Of a stretch of 64,000 nt of DNA, positions 1 through 8,684 are shown piece after piece. The stretch is from Streptomyces roseofulvus (lineage in GTDB: Bacteria; Actinomycetota; Actinomycetes; Streptomycetales; Streptomycetaceae). Below the pieces are notes generated by a model that made no database searches, was not told where the DNA came from, and worked only from the letters and a program-made list of their open reading frames with translations. The stretch spans positions 4,402,001 to 4,466,000 of the forward strand of contig NZ_BAAAWE010000001.1 of assembly GCF_039534915.1 (NCBI RefSeq). The letters run 5' to 3'. The position numbers and the translations under genes are program-made. The first letter of the stretch is position 1. Each line of letters opens with the position of its first letter.

Positions 1-643
<643 letters not shown>

Positions 644-713
644 AGTTGCTCGCGTCCACTGTGTTAGTTCTGAAGTAACGAACTCCCATGCCGGTTGAGT
701 TCAACTTCATAGT

Positions 714-832
714 GTTTCGGTGGTCATAGCGTTAGGGAAACGCCCGGTTACATTCCGAACCCGGAAGCTAAGCCTTTCAGCGCCGATGGTACTGCAGGGG
801 GGACCCTGTGGGAGAGTAGGACGCCGCCGAAC
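714..832 (+). rRNA. rrf: 5S ribosomal RNA
   Basis: The 5S gene follows 23S after a spacer of about 70 bases. It begins GTTTCGGTGGTCATAGCG, carries the conserved central stretch CCGAACCCGGAAGCTAAG, and ends in GGACGCCGCCGAAC, which pairs with the 5' end. About 119 bases is the usual length for an actinobacterial 5S RNA. No tRNA is visible in the 23S-5S spacer. Confidence 0.97.
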
Positions 833-844
833 AATCATTGTGGG

Positions 845-875
845 AAAGCCCCGCACCTTCTGGTGCGGGGCTTTT
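845..875 (+). terminator. rRNA operon terminator
   Basis: A strong hairpin directly after 5S: AAAGCCCCGCACC, a short loop, then GGTGCGGGGCTTTT. The stem is perfect and ends in a T-run on the + strand. The A-run on the other side also lets it act on leftward transcripts from the response-regulator gene that ends at 883. Confidence 0.93.
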
Positions 876-882
876 CTGCGTT

Positions 883-1545
883 CTAGGCCGGCTTCACCAG
901 GTGGGTGTCGTAGGCCAGGATGACCGCCTGGACGCGGTCCCTCGCTCCGGTCTTGGCCAGGATGCGGCCGACGTGGGTCTTCACCGTGGATTCCGCGAGG
1001 TGCAGGCGTTCGGCGATCTCCGTGTTGGTCCAGCCTTGGCCGATGACCGTGAGGATCTCGCGTTCGCGCTCCGTCAGGGCGGTCAGGCGGGGGTCCTCCG
1101 GGGCGGGGGTGCCGGCGGCGGGCAGGTGGTGGATGTAGGTGTCGAGGAGGCGGCGGGTGAGGCTGGGCGCGACGACCGCGTCGCCGACGGCGACCGCGCG
1201 GACGCCGGCCAGGAGTTCCTCCGGCTGGGCGTCCTTCACCAGGAAGCCGCTCGCGCCGGCGCGGAGGCCGTCGTAGGCGTACTCGTCGAGGTCGAACGTC
1301 GTGATGATGAGGACGCGGGTGCGGGCGCCCGCGGCGATGATGCGGCGGGTGGCCTCGATGCCGTCCAGGCCCGGCATGCGGATGTCCATCAGGACCACGT
1401 CGGGATGGTGGGCGGCGACCTGGCGGACGGCCTCGGTGCCGTTGGCGGCTTCTCCGACGACCGTCATGTCGTCCTGGCTCTCCAGGAGCATGCGGAAGCC
1501 GAAGCGCTGCATCGGCTGGTCGTCGGCGATCAGAACCGTCGTCAC
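883..1545 (-). CDS. NarL/LuxR-family response regulator
   Basis: A 220-aa response regulator. An N-terminal receiver domain starts VLIADDQ, has the phosphoacceptor Asp in VVLMDIRMPG and the conserved Lys in FLVKDA. A C-terminal LuxR helix-turn-helix follows (LTEREREIL, then NTEIAERLHLAESTVKTH). It starts with GTG, and the start overlaps the stop of the upstream kinase gene (GTGA), so the two are translationally coupled. It is the last gene of the leftward operon ABC ATPase - permease - kinase - regulator and probably controls that exporter. The inducing signal cannot be told from sequence. Confidence 0.93.
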   Translation of the reverse strand: MTTVLIADDQPMQRFGFRMLLESQDDMTVVGEAANGTEAVRQVAAHHPDVVLMDIRMPGLDGIEATRRIIAAGARTRVLIITTFDLDEYAYDGLRAGASGFLVKDAQPEELLAGVRAVAVGDAVVAPSLTRRLLDTYIHHLPAAGTPAPEDPRLTALTEREREILTVIGQGWTNTEIAERLHLAESTVKTHVGRILAKTGARDRVQAVILAYDTHLVKPA

Positions 1546-2771
1546 GGGCGGTGTTCCTCCGGAGTGGTGGGGATGCGGAGCCGTACCTGCCAGCCGGCGC
1601 CGTCCGGCAGGGGGCCGGAGTCGAGTGTGCCGTCGTACAGGGCCGCGCGCTCGCGCATTCCGGTGAGGCCCTGGCCCTGCCCGGGGGCGGCGGACGGGGT
1701 TCCGGTGTCCGTGACGGTGACGAGGAGGGCGTCCGGGGCGGCCGCCACGCGGACGGTGGCGCTCGCCCCCGGGCCCGCGTGCTTGAGGGTGTTCGTCAGG
1801 GACTCCTGGATCACCCGGTAGACGGTCAGCTGGGCGCCCGGCGGCAGCGGCGGCAGCGGGGCCGGCAGCTCCGCGGCGACGGGCAGGCCCGCCTTCCGTA
1901 CGCCCTCCAGGAGGGACTCCAGGTCCTCCAGGGTCGGCTGGGGGGTGCGGGCCGCGGCGGACGGGGCGTCGTCGGGGGCGGACAGGACGCCCAGCAGGCG
2001 CCGGAGTTCGTCCAGGGCCTGGCGGCTCGTGGTGCCGATCGCGTCCAGGGCCTGCGCGGCCCGCTCGGGGCTCTTCGCCGCCGCGTACCGGCCGCCGTCC
2101 GCGAGGCCGGTGATGACCGAGAGGTTGTGGCCGATGATGTCGTGCATCTCGCGGGCGATCCGCGCCCGTTCGGCCGCGGCCGCCAGCCGGACCTCCTGGT
2201 CCCGCTCGATCTCCAGCCGACGGGCCCGGTCCACCAGGCTCGCGGTGTGGTCGCGGCGGGAGCGGACCGTGATGCCGAGCAGGGCGACGATCACGTACGC
2301 CCACAGGATCGGGACCACGTGCTGGTCCCACTCGTCGCCGTCGAAGCGGAGGCCGCCGACCAGCACCGGCGGTACCAGGAGGGCGAAGGCCCCCAGGAGG
2401 CGGCGCGGCGGGCGGGTCAGGGCGATGTGGAAGAGCGGCAGCGCCTGGAGGAACGCGGCCTGGAGGAAGGCGCCCGACGCCTCGCTGACGAGGGCCGCCG
2501 GCGCCATCAGGGCGAGGACCGTGGTGGGCCGGCGGCGGCGCGCGTACAGGGGGAGGGAGAGGGCCAGGCTGAGGAGGACGATCAGGCCGGAGGGGAGCGA
2601 GGGGTCCCGGGCCACGTTCCGCCAGCCGCCCGCCGCGTCCACCAGGGCGGCGGTCGTCCAGCCGAGCGTCAGCAGGCCGTCCCAGAGCCAGGGGCGGGCC
2701 GCGTCCACCGCCCGGACGCGGGCGGTGAGTTGCTGTGTCCACCGGCTGGGTGCCGTCGTCTCCGTCGTCAC
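1542..2771 (-). CDS. NarL-type sensor histidine kinase
   Basis: A 409-aa kinase of the HisKA_3 class. The N-terminal part has several hydrophobic membrane segments (about residues 25-150), with little room for an extracellular sensor. The dimerisation/phosphoacceptor motif is AREMHDIIGH, with His as the phosphorylation site. A HATPase domain with SLTNTLKHA and a G-rich C-terminal box (GQGLTGMRERA) follows. Translation starts at GTG. It is the partner of the response regulator just downstream. Membrane-only kinases next to ABC exporters often sense envelope stress or the exported drug; that role is inferred here. Confidence 0.92.
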   Translation of the reverse strand: MTTETTAPSRWTQQLTARVRAVDAARPWLWDGLLTLGWTTAALVDAAGGWRNVARDPSLPSGLIVLLSLALSLPLYARRRRPTTVLALMAPAALVSEASGAFLQAAFLQALPLFHIALTRPPRRLLGAFALLVPPVLVGGLRFDGDEWDQHVVPILWAYVIVALLGITVRSRRDHTASLVDRARRLEIERDQEVRLAAAAERARIAREMHDIIGHNLSVITGLADGGRYAAAKSPERAAQALDAIGTTSRQALDELRRLLGVLSAPDDAPSAAARTPQPTLEDLESLLEGVRKAGLPVAAELPAPLPPLPPGAQLTVYRVIQESLTNTLKHAGPGASATVRVAAAPDALLVTVTDTGTPSAAPGQGQGLTGMRERAALYDGTLDSGPLPDGAGWQVRLRIPTTPEEHRP

Positions 2772-2802
2772 GTCGTCATCATCCCCGTCCTCGGGCCCGC
2801 CC

Positions 2803-3600
2803 TCAGCCCCGCACGTCCTGGCGTCGGAGCAGCAGCGCGGGAACCGCGAGGGCCGCCGCGGCCCACAGGGCGAGGGCGAGCAGGGCCGCCCCGGCGGAGG
2901 GGGCGTCCGGGAGCGGCGTCGCCGAGCCGAGGACGCCGGCGGCCTGGGTGGGGAAGTAGCGCAGGGCGGTGTCGACGGCGTCGTACGGGAGCATCCCGAT
3001 GACCTCGGGGAGGACCAGGACGCCGCCGATGAAGGCGCCGAGCGCGCCGGGCACCGAGCGGAGCGCGGCGCCCAGGCCGAGGGCGAGGAGCGCGAGCAGG
3101 GTGAGGCCGGCCGCGTTGCCGGCGAGGGCGCCGAGGACGCCGTCGTCGGTGAGGGAGGCGGCCTGGTCGGTGCCGCCGAGGAAGACCTGGGCGGTGAGGA
3201 AGGTCGTCAGGTTGGTGGCCAGGCAGAGGACGAAGACGGTGGCGGCGAGGACCGCGGCCTTCGCCCCCAGCACCGGGAGCCGCCGGGGGACGGCGGTGAA
3301 GGTGGCCCGGGCGAGACCGGAGGAGTACTCGCCGGCGGTGACCAGGATGCCGAGGACGGCGAGGCAGACGCCGCCCAGCTGCGAGCCGAAGAGGGTGAGG
3401 ACGACGGTGTCGACGTCCGAGTCGCCGCCGTCGGAGGTGTACGTGGTGCCCATCAGGACGCCGACCCCGAGGACCAGGGCGACCGAGGTCAGGAGCGTGA
3501 TCCAGGTCGAGCGGAGCGTCCACAGCTTGTGCCACTCGGAGCGGAGCACGCGCGCGTGCGTGAGGCGGACGGCGGCGGTGGTGCCGGTGGCGGTGGTCAC
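2803..3600 (-). CDS. ABC-2 type exporter, permease subunit
   Basis: A 265-aa integral membrane protein with about six hydrophobic segments and an amphipathic N-terminus (RSEWHKLWTLRSTW) typical of ABC-2 permeases. Its start overlaps the last bases of the ATPase gene (GTGA overlap), so the two should be made together as one exporter. The substrate is unknown; similar pairs export small lipophilic or peptide compounds. It is separated by 31 bases from the kinase gene that follows. Confidence 0.88.
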   Translation of the reverse strand: MTTATGTTAAVRLTHARVLRSEWHKLWTLRSTWITLLTSVALVLGVGVLMGTTYTSDGGDSDVDTVVLTLFGSQLGGVCLAVLGILVTAGEYSSGLARATFTAVPRRLPVLGAKAAVLAATVFVLCLATNLTTFLTAQVFLGGTDQAASLTDDGVLGALAGNAAGLTLLALLALGLGAALRSVPGALGAFIGGVLVLPEVIGMLPYDAVDTALRYFPTQAAGVLGSATPLPDAPSAGAALLALALWAAAALAVPALLLRRQDVRG

Positions 3601-4502
3601 GCGGGGGCTCCCTGGTACTCGACGGAGTCGTGGGTGAGGTCCATGAACGCCTGCTCCAGGGAGGCGGTCTCGGGGGTGAGGGCGTGGAGTTCGACGGCGT
3701 GGGCGGCGGCGATCCGGCCGATCGCGGGCGCGTCCAGTCCCGTGACCCGGAGGGCGCCGGGGCCCTCGTCGGTGGTGCGGGCGGGTGCCGGGAGGAGGGC
3801 GCGGAGGCGGTCGGCGTCGGGGGAGACGACGAGGACGGAGGCGGCGCCCGCGTCCCGGACGAGGTCGGCGACGGTGGTGTCGGCGAGCAGCCGGCCCTTG
3901 CCGATGACGACGAGCCGGTCGGCGGTCAGGGCCATCTCGCTCATCAGGTGCGAGGAGACGAGGACCGTGCGGCCCTCGGCGGCCAGCTCCCTGAGGAGGG
4001 TGCGGACCCAGCGGACGCCCTCCGGGTCGAGGCCGTTGACGGGCTCGTCGAGGACGACGGCGGCCGGGTCGCCGAGGAGGGCGGCGGCGATGCCGAGGCG
4101 CTGCCCCATGCCGAGCGAGAAGCCCTTCACGCGGCGGCCGGCGACCTCGCTGAGGCCGGTGACGCCGAGGACGTGCTCGACGCGGGACTTCGGGATGCCG
4201 TGGGTGTGGGCGAGCGCCATGAGGTGGTGGAAGGCGGTGCGGCCCGGGTGGAAGGAGCGGGCGTCGAGGAGGGCGCCGACCTGGGTGAGCGGCGCCGGAT
4301 GGGCGGCGTACGCGCGGCCGTCGACGGTCGCGGTGCCGGCGGTCGGGGCGTCGAGGCCGAGGATCATGCGCAGGGTGGTGGACTTGCCGGCGCCGTTGGG
4401 GCCGAGGAAGCCGGTGACGGTGCCGGGCCGGACGGTGAACGAGAGGTCCCGGAGGACGGTGCGGTCGCCGTACCGCTTGGTGAGTCGCTCTGCTCGGATC
4501 AT
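3597..4502 (-). CDS. ABC exporter, ATP-binding subunit
   Basis: A 301-aa ATPase. It has Walker A GPNGAGKST, signature FSLGMGQRLG, Walker B AVVLDEPVNGLDP and the switch His in VSSHLM. A C-terminal extension of about 80 residues is usual for the DrrA/BcrA type. The start chosen is ATG at 4502 (MIRAERL); the frame is open further upstream but that part does not look like protein. It is the first gene of a four-gene operon with its permease and a two-component system. Confidence 0.92.
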   Translation of the reverse strand: MIRAERLTKRYGDRTVLRDLSFTVRPGTVTGFLGPNGAGKSTTLRMILGLDAPTAGTATVDGRAYAAHPAPLTQVGALLDARSFHPGRTAFHHLMALAHTHGIPKSRVEHVLGVTGLSEVAGRRVKGFSLGMGQRLGIAAALLGDPAAVVLDEPVNGLDPEGVRWVRTLLRELAAEGRTVLVSSHLMSEMALTADRLVVIGKGRLLADTTVADLVRDAGAASVLVVSPDADRLRALLPAPARTTDEGPGALRVTGLDAPAIGRIAAAHAVELHALTPETASLEQAFMDLTHDSVEYQGAPA

Positions 4503-4647
4503 GGTTCCGACGCTACGGAGCGGGCGGGCCGCGGGCGTCCGACCGTGGTCGGCAGCGGGCCGGGCGGTGTCGTACCGGGGTACCACGCACGTCCTCGAGC
4601 TGCGAATCTCCCTTGTGGGGGAGAGCGGTGGCGGGTGAGGATGCCGC

Positions 4648-5796
4648 ATGAACCTCGAGATCCGCACCGTCCTGGCCGACGAGTGGGAGAAGGTGCGCGA
4701 GCTGCGGCTCGCCGCGCTTCGCGACCCCGTCGCGCACCTCGCCTTCCTGGAGACCCACGAGGACGCCGTCGCGCGTCCGGACGACTTCTGGAAGGAGCGG
4801 ACGGCCAACGGCTCCACGACCGGCGCGGGGCGGATCCGGCAGTTCGTCGCCGAGGCGCCCGACGGGCGGTGGCTCGGTACGGTCACGGTGCTCGTCGAAC
4901 GGCCCACGGACGAGGTGCGGTTCGGGGAGCCGGCGAAGGTCGACCAGACCCATCTGGTGGGCGTCTACGTGCGGCCCGAGGCGCGCGGCGGCGGCGTGAT
5001 CGACGCGCTGTTCCGGGCGGCCGTGGAGTGGTCGTGGAGCGTGGCGGGCGTCGAGCGCGTCCGGCTGTACGTGCACGAGGAGAACGCCCGCGCCGCCGCC
5101 TTCTACCGCCGCTTCGGCTTCGTCCCGTCCGGCGAGCGGGTCCCGGTGCCGGGGGACACGGGCGCGTACGAGGTCGAGTACGAGCTGCTGCCGGCGTCGG
5201 CGGCCCGGACCGGCGGGCACGTGGTCCGGGCGATCCGCTCCGGCGAGTGGGAGCAGGTGCGCGAGCTGCGGCTGGCGGCGCTGCGGGACCCGCTGGCGCC
5301 GCTCGCCTTCGTGGAGTCGTACGAGGAGGCGGAGACACGTCCGGACGCCTTCTGGCAGGAGCGGGCCGAGGGCGGCTCGGAGGACCGGGGCGGCCGGATC
5401 CGGCAGTTCGTGGCGGAGGCGCCGGACGGGCGCTGGGCGGGCACGGTGACGTTGTTCGTGGAGCTGCCCGAGGACGGGAAGAGCCTGTTCGGCGACGAGG
5501 TGACGGTGCCGCAGGTCGACGTGGTGGGGGTGTACGTCCGTCCCGAGGCGCGCGGCGGCGGCCTGGTGGACGCGCTGTTCGAGACCGCCCTGGCGTGGGC
5601 GTGGGCGCGGGACGAGGGCATCGAGCGGGCGCGGTTGTACGTGCACGAGGAGAACGTCCGGGCGGCGGCCGCGTACCGGCGTCTCGGCTTCGTGGCGACC
5701 GGGGGCCGGGCGGACACGGTCGGCTCGGGCGAGCCGCACGACCTGGAGTACGTGCGGGAGCGGCCCGCCCGGCCTGGTCCGAAGGAGACGGCCTAG
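4648..5796 (+). CDS. tandem GNAT acetyltransferase (two fused domains)
   Basis: A 382-aa protein of two GNAT acetyltransferase domains, about residues 1-180 and 190-375. The halves are close paralogues. Both carry EWE-VRELRLAALRDP, GRIRQFVAEAPDGRW, then VVGVYVRPEARGGG (acetyl-CoA loop region) and RLYVHEEN-RAAA-YRR-GF. Such proteins acetylate small amines or protein N-termini; the substrate is unknown. The gene ends convergently on the VirD4-like gene, the two sharing a CTAG so that each strand reads TAG. The duplication looks recent because long blocks are nearly identical. Confidence 0.9.
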   Translation: MNLEIRTVLADEWEKVRELRLAALRDPVAHLAFLETHEDAVARPDDFWKERTANGSTTGAGRIRQFVAEAPDGRWLGTVTVLVERPTDEVRFGEPAKVDQTHLVGVYVRPEARGGGVIDALFRAAVEWSWSVAGVERVRLYVHEENARAAAFYRRFGFVPSGERVPVPGDTGAYEVEYELLPASAARTGGHVVRAIRSGEWEQVRELRLAALRDPLAPLAFVESYEEAETRPDAFWQERAEGGSEDRGGRIRQFVAEAPDGRWAGTVTLFVELPEDGKSLFGDEVTVPQVDVVGVYVRPEARGGGLVDALFETALAWAWARDEGIERARLYVHEENVRAAAAYRRLGFVATGGRADTVGSGEPHDLEYVRERPARPGPKETA

Positions 5797-7265
5797 CGGA
5801 GGGAGCGCTCGGGCCAGCGGGTGCGGGCCTGTTCGGGGGAGCGCATCAGGGCCAGGGTGGGCAGGCCGCGGTTCGGGCCGTCGGTGAGCAGGGCCGGCAG
5901 CTGGGGGAGCGGGGCGACGGCGGCGACGTCGTCGAGGACCAGCGTCAGTGGTGGGTCGAGCCGACCGTCGGATGACCGTGCGGCCATGCGGCGGCCGTGC
6001 TCGACCACGTGCGACGCGAGCGCGGTGAGGAGGGGCATCGCGCCCGGGTGGGTGCGCGGATCCTCGATCGGCTCGCCCACCACGTAGAGGGTGCCCCCTT
6101 CGGCGAGGAAAGATGCCAGGGCCAGCGAATCCGTTCGATTCGGGGTGCACGCCTCGCGGATGTGGACGGAGGAGAAGGCGGAGAACGCGCGGGCCGTCAG
6201 TTCCTGGGCCAGGCGCCGGGTCTCGGGGTGGGCGGTGAGGGCCGCTTCGAGCAGGCCGGCGAGGCCGGAGGCGGCCTTGGGGTGGCCGCGGAGGATGCGT
6301 ACCGGCTCGTGGGCGTCGGTGCCCTGGGCCCAGCGGTGGACCTGGCGGAACGGGCGGCCGTCCACGGCGGCGGCGTGCAGCCAGCAGCGCAGGAGCGTTT
6401 CGGCGGTGTCGGCCGTGGCCGCGTCGAGCCGCGCGTGCGGGCGGACCGGGGCGAGCAGCGCGGCGGCGCGGGCCTGGGCGGCGTCCGGGTCGGCGCACTC
6501 CTCGACCGGGGACCAGTGGAGGCGGGCCGGGGTGTCGCAGAGGTGGCCGGGGTCGTAGACGAGGACCGGGCCGAGCTTGCCGCGGACGTCCTTGGTGTCG
6601 GCCCAGACGGTGGGGTCGGATGTGACGACCAGGACGGGGCCCTCGGCGTCGCCCACGGCCTGGACGGCGAGGGGGCGGCGGGTCTCGGGCGGGCCGTAGA
6701 CGGCGCCGGGTTCCGGTGCCGCTGCCGGCACCGGCGCGGGGGGCTCGGGCTGCCGCCGTGGCTGCCGCTGTGTCTGTTCCTGGGCGGTCTGCGGCGGGAT
6801 CTGCGGCTCGGGGGCCGGTGCCGGTGCCGGGGTGTTCTGGAGGGGCTTCTGGAGGGGTACGGGGCCGGGCTCCGGGGCCGGGCCGGCCGGCGGCGCGTAC
6901 GCCCCCGCCCTGCGTTGCGCGCGGACCGCCCGCCAGCGGGCGAAGGTGCCGAGGAGGAAGACGGCGAGGACGGCGAGGACCATCGCCTGGCCGATGACCA
7001 GGCCCCAGAAGAGGCCGTAGCCGGAGAGCTGGTCCGGCGGGGTGTCCGGCCAGGCCGCCGCGAGGTCGGTCGGGGCGGTGGCCAGGGCGCGGAGGGCCGG
7101 CGGGGTGCGGGTGAGCTCCACCCCGTCCGGCCAGGCGCCGTGCGCGAGCAGCCCCGCCAGGCCGGTCGCGGACCAGACGAGCAGGGAGGCGCCCAGGACC
7201 AGGGCGAAGAGCCCGATCAGGAACCCGTCGGAGACGCCGCCCTGCCTCTGCCGTGCCTCGGTCAC
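5793..7265 (-). CDS. VirD4/TraG-like type IV coupling protein, degenerate
   Basis: A 490-aa membrane protein. Two hydrophobic segments (about residues 15-35 and 85-110) precede a Pro/Gln-rich linker and a cytoplasmic domain. The C-terminal part resembles VirD4/TraG ATPases: LTLVLDDVA as Walker B, then APLPQLPALLTDGPNRGLP, a block typical of coupling proteins. The expected Walker A is missing; in its place is VVTSDPTVWADTKDVRGK. The protein also stops soon after the Walker B region. It starts with GTG and follows the VirB4-like gene with a one-base gap. Probably a non-conjugative, perhaps ATP-inactive, partner of the cluster. Confidence 0.72.
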   Translation of the reverse strand: MTEARQRQGGVSDGFLIGLFALVLGASLLVWSATGLAGLLAHGAWPDGVELTRTPPALRALATAPTDLAAAWPDTPPDQLSGYGLFWGLVIGQAMVLAVLAVFLLGTFARWRAVRAQRRAGAYAPPAGPAPEPGPVPLQKPLQNTPAPAPAPEPQIPPQTAQEQTQRQPRRQPEPPAPVPAAAPEPGAVYGPPETRRPLAVQAVGDAEGPVLVVTSDPTVWADTKDVRGKLGPVLVYDPGHLCDTPARLHWSPVEECADPDAAQARAAALLAPVRPHARLDAATADTAETLLRCWLHAAAVDGRPFRQVHRWAQGTDAHEPVRILRGHPKAASGLAGLLEAALTAHPETRRLAQELTARAFSAFSSVHIREACTPNRTDSLALASFLAEGGTLYVVGEPIEDPRTHPGAMPLLTALASHVVEHGRRMAARSSDGRLDPPLTLVLDDVAAVAPLPQLPALLTDGPNRGLPTLALMRSPEQARTRWPERSLR

Positions 7266-7266
7266 G

Positions 7267-8664
7267 TCACGCCACCGTCGACCGGGGGTTGTCGTCCAGC
7301 TGGCGCTCCATCATCAGCGCGCGCTGCTCCGTCTCCCACTCCAGCTCCGGGTCGGCGGGGCCGGAGGACTCGGTCATGGCGCGGTCGGTGTAGACGAGCG
7401 GGCGTTCCCGTTCGGTGATGAGGTGCTTGACCACCTGCACGTTGCCGTTGACGTCCCAGACGGCGATGCCGGGGGTGAGGGTCGGGATGATCTCGACGGC
7501 CCAGCGGGGCAGGCCGAGGACCCGGCCGGTGTTGCGGGCCTCGTCGGCCTTCTGGGCGTAGACGGTCCGGGTCGACGCCATCTTGAGGATCGCCGCGGCC
7601 TCCTTGGCCGCCGCTCCGTCGACGACGTCGGAGAGGTGGTGGACGACCGCGACGAAGGACAGGCCGAGGCGGCGGCCGAACTTGAGCAGGCGCTGGAACA
7701 GCTGGGCCACGAAGGGGCTGTTGATGATGTGCCAGGCCTCCTCGACGAGGAAGATGCGCTTCTTCCGGTCGGGGCGGATCCAGGTGTGCTCCAGCCATAC
7801 GCCGACGATCGCCATGAGGATGGGCATGGCGATGGAGTTGCGGTCGATGTGGGAGAGGTCGAAGACGATCAGGGGCGCGTCGAGGTCGATGCCGACCGTG
7901 GTCGGACCGTCGAACATGCCGCGCAGGTCGCCGTCGACGAGACGGTCGAGCACCAGGGCGACGTCCAGGCCCCAGGCCCGTACGTCGTCTATGTCGACGT
8001 TCATCGCCTCCGCCGACTCGGCCTCCGGGTGGCGCAGGCGCTCCACGATGTCGGTGAGGATCGGCTGGCGGTCGGTGATGTGCTCGTTGACGTGGGCGTG
8101 GGCGACCTTCAGCGCGAAGCCGGAGCGCTCGTCGAGGCCGTGCCCCATCGCCACCTCGATGATGGTGCGCAGCAGGGCGAGCTGGCCGGTGGTGGTGATG
8201 GCGGGGTCGAGCGGGTTGAGGCGGATCCCGGAGTCGTTGGCGACCATGGGGTCCAGGCGGATGGGGGTTATCCCCAGCTCCTGGGCGATCAGGTTCCACT
8301 CGCCGACGCCGTCCTCGCCCTGGGCGTCGAGGACGACGACCTGCCGGTCGCGGAAGCGGAGCTGGCGGAGCACGTACGTCTTCTCGAGCGCGGACTTGCC
8401 GTTGCCGGACTCGCCGAGGACGAGCCAGTGGGGGGCGGGGAGCTGCTGCCCGTACAGCTGGAAGGGGTCGTAGACGTAGCCCTTGCCGCTGTAGACCTCG
8501 CGGCCGATGATCACGCCGGAGTCGCCGAGGCCGGGGGCCGCGGTCGGCAGGTAGACGGCCTGGGCCTGCCCGGTGGAGGTGCGCACGGGCAGGCGGGTGG
8601 TCTCCACCTTGCCGAGGACGAAGGAGGTGAAGGCTTCGGTCAGGACGGACAGCGGATCTCGCAT
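7267..8664 (-). CDS. VirB4-like secretion ATPase
   Basis: A 465-aa ATPase of the VirB4/TrbE class. Walker A GESGNGKS is at residues 84-91, and Walker B is RIFLVEEAWHI. It also has DLSHIDRNS and VVHHLSDVV, typical of VirB4 C-terminal motor domains. It is shorter than the full VirB4 family (about 800 aa): the N-terminal half seems to be the separate protein encoded just upstream. The start chosen is ATG at 8664, preceded by low-quality sequence. It lies in the middle of the leftward cluster and should power assembly or substrate transfer. Confidence 0.85.
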   Translation of the reverse strand: MRDPLSVLTEAFTSFVLGKVETTRLPVRTSTGQAQAVYLPTAAPGLGDSGVIIGREVYSGKGYVYDPFQLYGQQLPAPHWLVLGESGNGKSALEKTYVLRQLRFRDRQVVVLDAQGEDGVGEWNLIAQELGITPIRLDPMVANDSGIRLNPLDPAITTTGQLALLRTIIEVAMGHGLDERSGFALKVAHAHVNEHITDRQPILTDIVERLRHPEAESAEAMNVDIDDVRAWGLDVALVLDRLVDGDLRGMFDGPTTVGIDLDAPLIVFDLSHIDRNSIAMPILMAIVGVWLEHTWIRPDRKKRIFLVEEAWHIINSPFVAQLFQRLLKFGRRLGLSFVAVVHHLSDVVDGAAAKEAAAILKMASTRTVYAQKADEARNTGRVLGLPRWAVEIIPTLTPGIAVWDVNGNVQVVKHLITERERPLVYTDRAMTESSGPADPELEWETEQRALMMERQLDDNPRSTVA

Positions 8665-8684
8665 CGGTCGGTGCCCCTTCGGCC

